From assembly GCF_002959965.1 (NCBI RefSeq), contig NZ_PREV01000026.1, positions 317,501 to 381,500 of the forward strand: a stretch of DNA of 64,000 bases, in the 5' to 3' direction. The notes beneath the pieces are model-generated. The model was given only the letters and a program-made list of their open reading frames with translations, searched no databases and was not told the origin of the DNA. Below are positions 50,301-63,696 of the stretch, one piece after another. The DNA is from Microbulbifer pacificus (GTDB lineage: Bacteria > Pseudomonadota > Gammaproteobacteria > Pseudomonadales > Cellvibrionaceae). Position numbers and translations under genes: made by a program. Each line of letters begins with the position of its first letter. Positions within the stretch are counted from its first letter, which is position 1.

Positions 50301-50451
50301 TTCCGTTCATCCGGATTCATCACATATCAAGAGGGAAATACTGAATTCAATTGAAAACGAGGATCTTCTTTTTTTTAAAGGATCTCACGGCAGCGGCTTG
50401 CATTTGCTCGTTAAAGAGTTACTCGAACTATGTAGCGAACCCAGCACCTGA
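47338..50451 (+). CDS. Alpha-toroid/MurF-type ligase fusion protein
   Basis: 1037 residues from the ATG at 47338, which has AAGGAAG just upstream; a start 23 codons earlier lacks a ribosome site. The N-terminal 150 residues are unassigned. About 160-560 is helical with repeated hairpins like those of alpha/alpha-toroid sugar epimerases and hydrolases ([37 protein letters not shown]). About 595-1030 is a full Mur ligase module of MurF type: [15 protein letters not shown] (680-694), [24 protein letters not shown], and [17 protein letters not shown] (about 902-918). It should join an amino acid or peptide to a carboxylate using ATP, in the cytoplasm. Codon use is AT-richer than the neighbours. 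Substrate unknown. Confidence 0.8.
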   Translation: [1037 protein letters not shown]

Positions 50452-50759
50452 ACTCTCGGCCAACCCCCAAAAAACTGTTACAAAAAGCAAAATTACCCTA
50501 TAAAAAATTGGTATTTTGAAAACATCATCCAACAGCTTTCCGAAAAAAAATTCGAGGAAACCATCACACGCTAGAAATCGGTTGGAATCATGTTTGGCTA
50601 GGCACATCAGAGTTCGGAGGCCTACCAGCCCAGAAACCCTTTTCATTGAAAAATGATGAAATGGATGCGCATTTATAATCACACAACTGTAGCAATGACG
50701 CTCACTCTTCAGAAATCGGTTTTTTTTAAACTAGAGACCTGCAGCTCCTGGAACTTCAA
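50452..50759. other. AT-rich gap without a supported gene
   Basis: About 308 bases between the fusion and the peptidase gene. It has a run of eight T at 50720-50727 and several A-runs, but no clear hairpin. A short minus-strand frame here lacks a ribosome site. The two genes may still be cotranscribed. Confidence 0.5.
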
Positions 50760-51617
50760 TTGAATACATCCTCCCCTACTCACCCTATAGATCTAACAGC
50801 AAAAAGCGCAATTTGCGTTCTTTTGAGTAAGGGGGCAGATAAACCATTCCTGTCCATTTATGAAAAGCACGCAGATTTAGCAATCACGCCAGCCTCAATC
50901 ACAAAATTGTTGACTGCATTAACCGCCATTAAAATAGCAAGCGAAAACAAAATACCAACATCCTACAATTTGACAGTTTCGCACTCCGACAATGCAGGAG
51001 GATCTGGAAGAAATTTGGTACCTGGAGATAAAATTTCATTCCTGGATGGAATAGCCAACCTACTACTTACTTCTTCCAACATAACTGCCAACGTCATAGC
51101 AAGAGAGTTTGGATCCATTCTTCAAGTCATGAATCCAAAAACCTTATTAAATCCAGTCAATCGTTTCGTCGAAGAAATGAATTCAGTGTCAAATCATCTT
51201 CAGATGAAACACTCAAAATTTTTCAATCCTCACGGGCTAGACACCAAGGGACAAAGATCAACTGCTCGCGACATTTCTGTTTTGACCGCAATCTGCCTAA
51301 AACAGAGGTTAATCAATGACACATGGGGAAAAGAGCAGAAAATCATCAATATATCAGGACCAAATAAACGAAAATTAGTAGCAAGATCTATTTTCAGGGA
51401 GTCCACTGCCAGAGTCATACCAGACTTCTCCATACCACAGTTCTTGGGCGGAAAATCCGGAACGCTCTACCCATCACTATTCAATTTGGCAGCTGTTTCT
51501 GAGATAAATCCAGATGACAATATAATCTCTGTGATCATTGGCTCACCATCACCGACCGATCGCTATTCGGACTATCTCAAACTGGTTCAGCTGGCAAATT
51601 CAATATTGCGACCATGA
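50760..51617 (+). CDS. Leaderless serine DD-peptidase-like protein (S11/beta-lactamase fold)
   Basis: 285 residues. The three penicillin-binding motifs are visible: PASITKLL (Ser46 and Lys49), TSSNITAN (Ser105, Asn107) and LGGKSGTLYPS (Lys-Ser-Gly). FFNPHGLDTKGQRSTARDI is typical of D-alanyl-D-alanine carboxypeptidases. The start is TTG and an in-frame stop at 50727 leaves no room for a signal peptide, whereas true S11 enzymes are exported. It follows the MurF-type fusion and shares its AT-rich codon use, so the two may act on the same peptide. A cytoplasmic peptidase or transpeptidase role is inference. Confidence 0.75.
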   Translation: MNTSSPTHPIDLTAKSAICVLLSKGADKPFLSIYEKHADLAITPASITKLLTALTAIKIASENKIPTSYNLTVSHSDNAGGSGRNLVPGDKISFLDGIANLLLTSSNITANVIAREFGSILQVMNPKTLLNPVNRFVEEMNSVSNHLQMKHSKFFNPHGLDTKGQRSTARDISVLTAICLKQRLINDTWGKEQKIINISGPNKRKLVARSIFRESTARVIPDFSIPQFLGGKSGTLYPSLFNLAAVSEINPDDNIISVIIGSPSPTDRYSDYLKLVQLANSILRP

Positions 51618-51661
51618 GCTCAATATTCAGTTACCAAAGTACTGAATAGACATAAAAAAAT

Positions 51662-51681
51662 GCCGGGCTCAATGGCCCGGC
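51662..51681. terminator. Convergent terminator between peptidase and adhesin genes
   Basis: GCCGGGC and GCCCGGC pair around TCAATG with AAAAAAA on the left, giving a T-run for the minus-strand adhesin transcript. Confidence 0.8.
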
Positions 51682-51705
51682 TTAACAAATGATCAGTCTA
51701 AGACA

Positions 51706-57780
<6,075 letters not shown>

Positions 57781-58273
57781 CTAACTATTACCTTTCCTTG
57801 TCCTTCTCAGGCACCTTCGTGATCTGAAGGCGCTATTTCCCTTCGCCAACCATGGCTACACTGACGTCAGATCAAACTGCCATTACCAGGCACAAGCCCG
57901 GTGTAACTGGCATGTATTTCACTTCGCGGAATACAAAGGACAAGCAATCCAGAACGGATATTTCTTCAACTGCAAGAAAATACAGAACCCCGTCTACCCT
58001 TGCTTCCGGAATGACCTTCATCCCAAAGGTAGACAGGATTCGTAAAAGTGATGGAAGAATTGGGCAAGACTCTGAAATTTGGCGCAACTTTCTTGCTGAT
58101 CGGCTCAACCCGCTGACTGATCATTCAAAAAAATCAGGCCCCCACCTCTGAACATGTGAAATATGTGAAAAACATGCGTCTTACCTGTTTCCACGAAGTA
58201 TCTGTGAAGAGAAACAGCGCCACCATACACTCCATCAGCGAATCAATCGGATATGTAACAACTGGAGTTACTT
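57781..58273. promoter_or_regulatory. Upstream region of the adhesin gene
   Basis: About 490 bases between the adhesin and the lipoprotein gene. It should hold the divergent promoters. Two opposed frames of 99 and 78 codons overlap here; neither has a ribosome site or recognisable family, so I call no gene. Confidence 0.5.
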
Positions 58274-58546
58274 ATGCAGTTCCGGGTAATGAAACGTATT
58301 GCTGTTTTCTCTGCGCTAACGCTCTCCTTAACCACCGTTGGCTGCGCCAACATGAGTGATACCGACCGCCGTGTCGGTACCGGTATTGGTATCGGTGCGG
58401 TAACGGGTGCGCTGGTTACGGGTGGTGATATCGGCGGCGCCGCAGTGGGTGCGGCCCTGGGTGGTGTCGGCGGTTGGCTCTACGATCGCGAGAAGAAAAG
58501 ACGCTACTACTATGACAGCCGCGGTCGTCGCGTTTACGAGCGTTGA
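58274..58546 (+). CDS. Glycine-zipper outer membrane lipoprotein
   Basis: 90 residues. GGAG lies 6 bases before the ATG. A lipoprotein signal ends in TTVGCANMS, then a glycine zipper (VGTGIGIGAVTGALVTGG, AAVGAALGGVGGWLYD) and a basic tail with Tyr (KKRRYYYDSRGR). This is the OsmB/SlyB-like type of small envelope protein. An in-frame ATG at 58289 would also give a good signal. Confidence 0.85.
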   Translation: MQFRVMKRIAVFSALTLSLTTVGCANMSDTDRRVGTGIGIGAVTGALVTGGDIGGAAVGAALGGVGGWLYDREKKRRYYYDSRGRRVYER

Positions 58547-58581
58547 AAACCTGTTGACGTTCTTTGGCAACCAGGTTTTTC

Positions 58582-58618
58582 AGCAACAATGGGTCCGGGA
58601 GTCGGGCCCATTGTTGCT
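58582..58618 (+). terminator. Terminator after the lipoprotein gene
   Basis: AGCAACAATGGG and CCCATTGTTGCT form a perfect 12-base-pair stem around 13 bases, followed by TTTC; convergent with the next gene. Confidence 0.8.
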
Positions 58619-58638
58619 TTCGGAACAACGTATTGTGC

Positions 58639-58848
58639 TCACTTGAGAGGCTTGATCAACCCGTCCAGTCCTTCGATCTTGATTTCCAGCGTCAATGCCA
58701 TCAGTTCTCCAAGCCTGCCACTGGGAAAGCCCTTTTTCGCGAACCACAGCAGGTATTCCTCCGGCAGATCGATCAGCGACCTCCCCACATACTTTCCAAA
58801 AGGCATTGGCGTACGGGCAATATCCAGTAAATCCTGCTTTTCAAACAC
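58639..58848 (-). CDS. DUF3820 family protein
   Basis: 69 residues with MPFGKYVGRSLIDLPEEYLLW and FAKKGFPSGRLGELM, the complete pattern of the small DUF3820 proteins common in gammaproteobacteria. The fold resembles that of exonuclease-associated domains; function unknown. Confidence 0.9.
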   Translation of the reverse strand: MFEKQDLLDIARTPMPFGKYVGRSLIDLPEEYLLWFAKKGFPSGRLGELMALTLEIKIEGLDGLIKPLK

Positions 58849-59051
58849 CGCCCTCTCCTGATTTCACCGGCACAAATTGCTGCACATTCTACACTTTGCT
58901 TGGCTTATCCCGACGACTTCGCGGTTTGTTTCAGCAAGGATTCGTATGCCCGGGGTTCTGTGGCAACATGCCGGTCACATGGCCGCCGATTGCGGCCGTT
59001 TGTTTTTTGAGCGAGACATATAAGAGAAGACTCTAGGTCTAAGGAAATACC

Positions 59052-61373
59052 GTGAAAGACAAAATATTCGCCCACCGTATGGGACTGGCTTTGGCCATAG
59101 CTCTACTCACCGCCTGCGGTAAACCCGCCACCAACGCCACGCCCGAGGCGACCACAGCCGACAGCATGCCCGCAGCCAGCGTATCGGGGACTGATACATC
59201 TGGGACCGACAGTGTTTCCACCGAAGGTATGTGGATGCCGCGCCAACTGCCGGAGCTGGGCGACAAGCTGAAAAGTCTGGGCCTTGAGCTTGACCCGAAG
59301 ACCATGACGGATCTCACCCAGTTCCCGATGAATGCGGTGGTGAGTCTCGGCGGCTGTTCCGCGAGCTTCGTTTCCCCGCAGGGTCTGGTCGCCACCAACC
59401 ACCACTGCGCCTATGGCTCCATTTCCTATAACTCCACCGAAGATAACGACCTGCTCACCAATGGCTTTCTCGCCAAGTCTTTGGAGGAAGAACTGCCCGC
59501 AGCACCCGGTTCGCGGATCTATGTCACGGTTGACATGAACGAGGTCACCGACAAGATCAACAGCAAACTCAGCGACGACATGGACGGCGCCACCCGTTTT
59601 AACGCCATTGAAGATGCGGAAAAGGCCCTCGTGGCCGAGTGCGAATCCGATCCCGGCCACCGCTGTGAGGTCTACAGCTACTACGGTGGCGCCAGCTATT
59701 ACCTGATCAAGCAGCTGGCCATCCGCGACGTGCGCCTGGTACACGCCCCCGCCTCTTCGATTGGCAAGTTCGGCGGCGATATCGACAACTGGATGTGGCC
59801 GCGCCATACCGGCGACTACTCCTTCCTGCGCGCCTATGTGAGTCCCGACGGCAAGCCTGCAGACTTCTCCAAAGACAATGTGCCCTACAAACCCAAACAT
59901 TTTCTGAAAGTCGCCACCAAGGGCCCACAGGAGGGGGACTTCGTTATGGTCGCCGGCTATCCCGGCAGTACCAACCGCTACCGCACCGCGGAAGAAGTCA
60001 GCAACAATTTCAGCTGGTACTACCCCACCATGCAGAAAGTACTGGCGGAGTGGTCCGAGGTCATCGGCAAAGCAACAGAAAACAACAAGGACGCCGCGCT
60101 CAAATACGCGAGCCTGGTAGCCGGCCTCAACAACTACTCGAAGAATTTCACCGGCATGATGGAAGGTTACAACCGCAGCGATCTGCTACAGCGCAAACAA
60201 CAGCTGGAAAAAGACCTGCAGGCATGGATCGAAGCCAATCCAGAAGCCAATAAAAAATACGCGTCCGTCATCAGCGATCTGCAGAAACTGGTGAGCGAAC
60301 AGCAGTCCACGCAGGAGCGTGACCTGCTGCTGGGCTATATGAATCGCTCCGCGATGCTGAGCACCGCCCAGCGTCTATATCGTCTGAGCCTGGAAAAACA
60401 GAAGCCAAATATGGAACGTGAACCGGGCTATCAGGATCGCGATATGACGCGCTTCACGGAAAGCCTGCAACGCATTGAGCGCAACTTCGAACCGTCCGTA
60501 GATCAGGCCGTGTGGACCTACTTTATCGAGCGCTATAACGCCCTGCCCCAGGATCAGCGCCTGAAAAGTTTCGACGACTATTTCTCCGGCAGTCTGAGTG
60601 GCGACGCGCTGCAGAAAAAACTCTCAGCCATGTATGAGAGTACCGGTCTTACCGACACCAAAACCCGTCTGGCATGGATGGATAAATCTCCCGAGGAGTT
60701 CCGCGCGAGCGACGATCCCTTTATCCAGCTGGCAGTGGCCACCTACGACGACCGTCTCGCTATCGAACAGCAAGACAAAGCGATGGATGGCAAGTTCGCG
60801 GATGTACGCCCGAAATACATGGACCTGCTGATCGCCTACTACAACGAACAGGGCAAACCGGTATACCCGGACGCCAACAGCTCCCTGCGCCTGACCTATG
60901 GCCTGGTAAAAGGTTATACGCCTCCCGCCGGCACCATCAAAGGCCCTGCCGACGGTAACGACGGCAAGAACGGCTTTGTCCCCTTCACTACTCTGCGCGG
61001 TATCGAGGCCAAGTACACGGGAAAAGATCCCTTTGATGCGCCGAAAGCCGAACTGGAAGCGATCAAGAACAAAAACTACGGCCGCTTCTATGATGAAAAG
61101 CTGGATTCCGTTCCGGTCAACTTCCTCACCACCGTGGATATCACCGGCGGCAACTCCGGCTCCGCGACCATGAACGGTAAAGGTGAGCTGATCGGGCTGG
61201 TATTTGACGGCACCTACGACAGCATCAACGCGGACTGGGACTTCAACGACAACACCCGCGCCATTCACGTGGATGTGGAATACATGCTGTGGGTAATGGA
61301 AAACATAGACCACGCCGAGAATCTGCTGGAAGAGATGGGCGTGGCGGCACCGGCGAAGGGGAATAAACAGTAA
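59052..61373 (+). CDS. S46-family dipeptidyl peptidase, DPP7-like lipoprotein
   Basis: 773 residues from a GTG. A lipoprotein signal with LLTAC (Cys22) is followed by a chymotrypsin-like fold. The catalytic triad motifs are LVATNHHCAYGS (116-119), DNWMWPRHTGDYSFLRAY and TGGNSGSATMNG with Ser702. The residue 18 positions after the Ser is Gly720, as in DPP7 (hydrophobic P1) rather than the Arg of DPP11 (Asp/Glu P1). It should release dipeptides from peptide N-termini in the periplasm or at the surface. Confidence 0.93.
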   Translation: MKDKIFAHRMGLALAIALLTACGKPATNATPEATTADSMPAASVSGTDTSGTDSVSTEGMWMPRQLPELGDKLKSLGLELDPKTMTDLTQFPMNAVVSLGGCSASFVSPQGLVATNHHCAYGSISYNSTEDNDLLTNGFLAKSLEEELPAAPGSRIYVTVDMNEVTDKINSKLSDDMDGATRFNAIEDAEKALVAECESDPGHRCEVYSYYGGASYYLIKQLAIRDVRLVHAPASSIGKFGGDIDNWMWPRHTGDYSFLRAYVSPDGKPADFSKDNVPYKPKHFLKVATKGPQEGDFVMVAGYPGSTNRYRTAEEVSNNFSWYYPTMQKVLAEWSEVIGKATENNKDAALKYASLVAGLNNYSKNFTGMMEGYNRSDLLQRKQQLEKDLQAWIEANPEANKKYASVISDLQKLVSEQQSTQERDLLLGYMNRSAMLSTAQRLYRLSLEKQKPNMEREPGYQDRDMTRFTESLQRIERNFEPSVDQAVWTYFIERYNALPQDQRLKSFDDYFSGSLSGDALQKKLSAMYESTGLTDTKTRLAWMDKSPEEFRASDDPFIQLAVATYDDRLAIEQQDKAMDGKFADVRPKYMDLLIAYYNEQGKPVYPDANSSLRLTYGLVKGYTPPAGTIKGPADGNDGKNGFVPFTTLRGIEAKYTGKDPFDAPKAELEAIKNKNYGRFYDEKLDSVPVNFLTTVDITGGNSGSATMNGKGELIGLVFDGTYDSINADWDFNDNTRAIHVDVEYMLWVMENIDHAENLLEEMGVAAPAKGNKQ

Positions 61374-61383
61374 TACTGAATCC

Positions 61384-61409
61384 ACCCTCCCGGGTAGCAC
61401 CGGGAGGGT
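61384..61409. terminator. Terminator between S46 peptidase and small zinc-ribbon gene
   Basis: ACCCTCCCGG and CCGGGAGGGT form a 10-base-pair stem with a 6-base loop, 11 bases after the stop codon. Confidence 0.75.
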
Positions 61410-61478
61410 AATCGGTTCGAACAGATTATCGACCGGCAACACCTCACCGGTCGCCAGCATCAGCGTCCGGCCCGAAAA

Positions 61479-61664
61479 TTACAAAAGCTGCGTCTTGGTT
61501 TTACCACAGCGCTGGCAACAATACTCCGTTACCAGCTTTCCCTGTTTCACATCAAACTTGCGTTCGGTCACCACCTTCCACTTGTGGAAACCATCGCGAC
61601 ACAGGCTACTGCCCTTGTGCTTTTCCCAGGCCGTCTTGCGCTTGAATGGCAGTACATCACCCAT
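61479..61664 (-). CDS. Small zinc-ribbon-like protein
   Basis: 61 residues from the ATG at 61664 (AGGA six bases upstream); the longer frame would overlap the flavoprotein gene. SSLCRDGFHKWKVV and EYCCQRCGKTKT supply one Cys-His pair and a CxxC, a likely zinc site. Basic overall; function unknown. It directly follows the YhiN-type gene on the same strand. Confidence 0.7.
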   Translation of the reverse strand: MGDVLPFKRKTAWEKHKGSSLCRDGFHKWKVVTERKFDVKQGKLVTEYCCQRCGKTKTQLL

Positions 61665-61671
61665 GATTTTC

Positions 61672-62880
61672 CTATACCTCACCGCCAGCCGCATGGGCGG
61701 AAGCCCAGGCCCACTGGAAATTGAAACCACCGAGCCAGCCGGTCACATCGAGTACCTCGCCGATGAAATACAACCCCGGCTGCTTCATACTCTCCATACT
61801 GCGCGAGGAGACTTCATCGGTGTTCACCCCACCGAGTGTCACTTCCGCGGTACGATAGCCCTCGGTACCCTCGGGGATCAGCGTCCAGGTCTGCAGCTTT
61901 TCCCCGACCTCCCGCAGCTCACCGTCGCTGTACTGCTTCAGCGGTTTGCTCTGTAGTTCATTGCGCTGCAGGAAAAACTGCACCAGTTTTTTGCTCCAGA
62001 ACTCGGCCAACAGCGTGTGCAGAAAGCTCTCCTGCTTTTTACCGCGCTGCCCGATCAGCCACTCGCACAAGTTCAGCCCCGGCACCAGATCAAATTCCAC
62101 GGGCATGCCTTCTTTCCAATGGCTGGAAATCTGCAACACCGATGGCCCCGAGAGGCCTTTGTGGGTAAACAGCATCTGCTCGTGAAAGCTGCCATCGCCA
62201 CAGCGGGCGGTGACCGCCAGGGAAGTACCCGGTAACTCCTTCTGACGCTCCAGCGAACGTTTTTTCAGGGTAAAAGGCACCAGCGCCGCACGGGTGGGCA
62301 CGATGCTGTGGCCGAACTGGCGGGCTATGTCGTAACCAAAACCGGTTGCGCCCATGGTGGGAATCGACAGGCCGCCGGTGGCGATCACCAGGGATTCACA
62401 CACCACTTTTCCGAGAGACGTGTGCACTTCAAAACCTTTCCTCCTGCTCTCATTCGCAAGAGGTTCGATACGCTGAATTTCACAGCGGGTACGAATCTGA
62501 GCTTTGGCCTCGCGGCACTCGGCGAGCAACAGATCGACGATATCCCGGGATTTGTTGTCGCAGAACAGCTGGCCGAGGGTTTTCTCGTGGTAGGGGATTC
62601 CGTGCTTTTCCACCAGCGCAATAAAATCCCACTGGGTGTAGCGGGCCAGGGCGGATTTACAGAAGTGGGGATTTTCGCTGTAGAAATTGTCCGGTGCGGT
62701 GTACAGGTTGGTGAAATTGCAGCGGCCGCCGCCGGACATCAGGATTTTTTTGCCGACCCGGTTCGCGTGGTCCAGCACCAGTACACTGCGGCCGCGCTTG
62801 CCCGCCACCGAGGCGCACATCAGGCCGGCGGCGCCGGCGCCGATGATCAGTACATCGGCCTGGGTGGGGAAGTCGGTCAT
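61672..62880 (-). CDS. HI0933/YhiN-family FAD-dependent oxidoreductase
   Basis: 402 residues. N-terminal FAD motif VLIIGAGAAGLMCASVAGKRG, then the family signature ILMSGGGRCNFTNL, and a C-terminal GGFNFQWAWASAHAAG. The electron partner and substrate of most members are unknown; some reduce bile-acid-type steroids (BaiN), others are linked to tRNA or metabolite repair. It lies 14 bases after dcd on the same strand. Confidence 0.92.
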   Translation of the reverse strand: MTDFPTQADVLIIGAGAAGLMCASVAGKRGRSVLVLDHANRVGKKILMSGGGRCNFTNLYTAPDNFYSENPHFCKSALARYTQWDFIALVEKHGIPYHEKTLGQLFCDNKSRDIVDLLLAECREAKAQIRTRCEIQRIEPLANESRRKGFEVHTSLGKVVCESLVIATGGLSIPTMGATGFGYDIARQFGHSIVPTRAALVPFTLKKRSLERQKELPGTSLAVTARCGDGSFHEQMLFTHKGLSGPSVLQISSHWKEGMPVEFDLVPGLNLCEWLIGQRGKKQESFLHTLLAEFWSKKLVQFFLQRNELQSKPLKQYSDGELREVGEKLQTWTLIPEGTEGYRTAEVTLGGVNTDEVSSRSMESMKQPGLYFIGEVLDVTGWLGGFNFQWAWASAHAAGGEV

Positions 62881-62894
62881 TGTCGAGTATCAGA

Positions 62895-63464
62895 TCAGGT
62901 CTTCGGCAGAGTCACACCGCGCTGGCCCTGGTATTTGCCGCCGCGATCCTTGTAAGACACATCACAAATCTCATCAGACTCGAAGAACAGCATCTGCGCC
63001 ACGCCTTCGTTGGCATAGATCTTCGCCGGCAGGTTAGTGGTATTAGAGAATTCCAGCGTCACATGCCCTTCCCACTCCGGTTCCAGCGGGGTCACGTTGA
63101 CGATGATGCCGCAGCGCGCGTAGGTGGACTTGCCCAGGCAGATGGTCAACACCGAGCGCGGTATACGGAAGTACTCCACGGTACGGGCGAGTGCAAAGGA
63201 GTTTGGCGGAATAATGCAGTAGTCGCCTTCCACATCCACAAAGCTGTCCTGGTCGAACGCCTTGGGGTCTACGGTGGCGGAATGCACGTTGGTGAAAATC
63301 TTGAACTCGCTGGCGCAGCGCACATCGTAGCCGTAACTGGACGTGCCGTAGGAAATCAGCCGGTCGCCGGATTGCCCGTGACGAACCTGGCCCGGCTCGA
63401 AGGGCTCGATCATGCCCTCGTTCTCAGCCATGCGGCGAATCCACTTATCGGATTTGATGCTCAC
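62895..63464 (-). CDS. dcd: dCTP deaminase
   Basis: 189 residues; turns dCTP into dUTP for thymidylate supply. Motifs include [52 protein letters not shown] (read as two parts around CGI) and [13 protein letters not shown], with the catalytic Glu in the PLEPEWEGH segment. Normal length. Confidence 0.96.
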   Translation of the reverse strand: MSIKSDKWIRRMAENEGMIEPFEPGQVRHGQSGDRLISYGTSSYGYDVRCASEFKIFTNVHSATVDPKAFDQDSFVDVEGDYCIIPPNSFALARTVEYFRIPRSVLTICLGKSTYARCGIIVNVTPLEPEWEGHVTLEFSNTTNLPAKIYANEGVAQMLFFESDEICDVSYKDRGGKYQGQRGVTLPKT

Positions 63465-63607
63465 CCTGCCCCCTCGCTTCTCACAAATGTCTGGTCATAA
63501 AAAAGAGGCGGAATCATAGCCGTTTTGCCCTGTGCAAAAAAGTGTCAGACATTGCGACCACCCCCTCGCCCCGCCCCATATCCACGCTTGCCGACCCTGG
63601 ATAACTA

Positions 63608-63645
63608 CTGTATAAATTACCAGTACACACTGTATAGGTAACCAG
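63608..63645 (+). promoter_or_regulatory. Two tandem LexA (SOS) boxes
   Basis: CTGTATAAATTACCAG (63608-63623) and CTGTATAGGTAACCAG (63630-63645) both match CTGT-N8-ACAG with one change (CCAG), spaced 22 bases apart, about two helical turns. They lie 52 to 89 bases before the imuA start. Confidence 0.85.
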
Positions 63646-63696
63646 TGGTCCCGAGTTGAACAGCCTGTTAAACAGCCAGCGCGGAGCGAACCGATC

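Noticed and set aside
50428..50682. 84-codon minus-strand frame after the MurF fusion
   Set aside because: It overlaps the end of the fusion gene, and has no convincing start signal or similarity.
57852..58151. 99-codon plus-strand and 78-codon minus-strand frames upstream of the adhesin
   Set aside because: They overlap each other, lack ribosome sites and resemble no family; left as intergenic.
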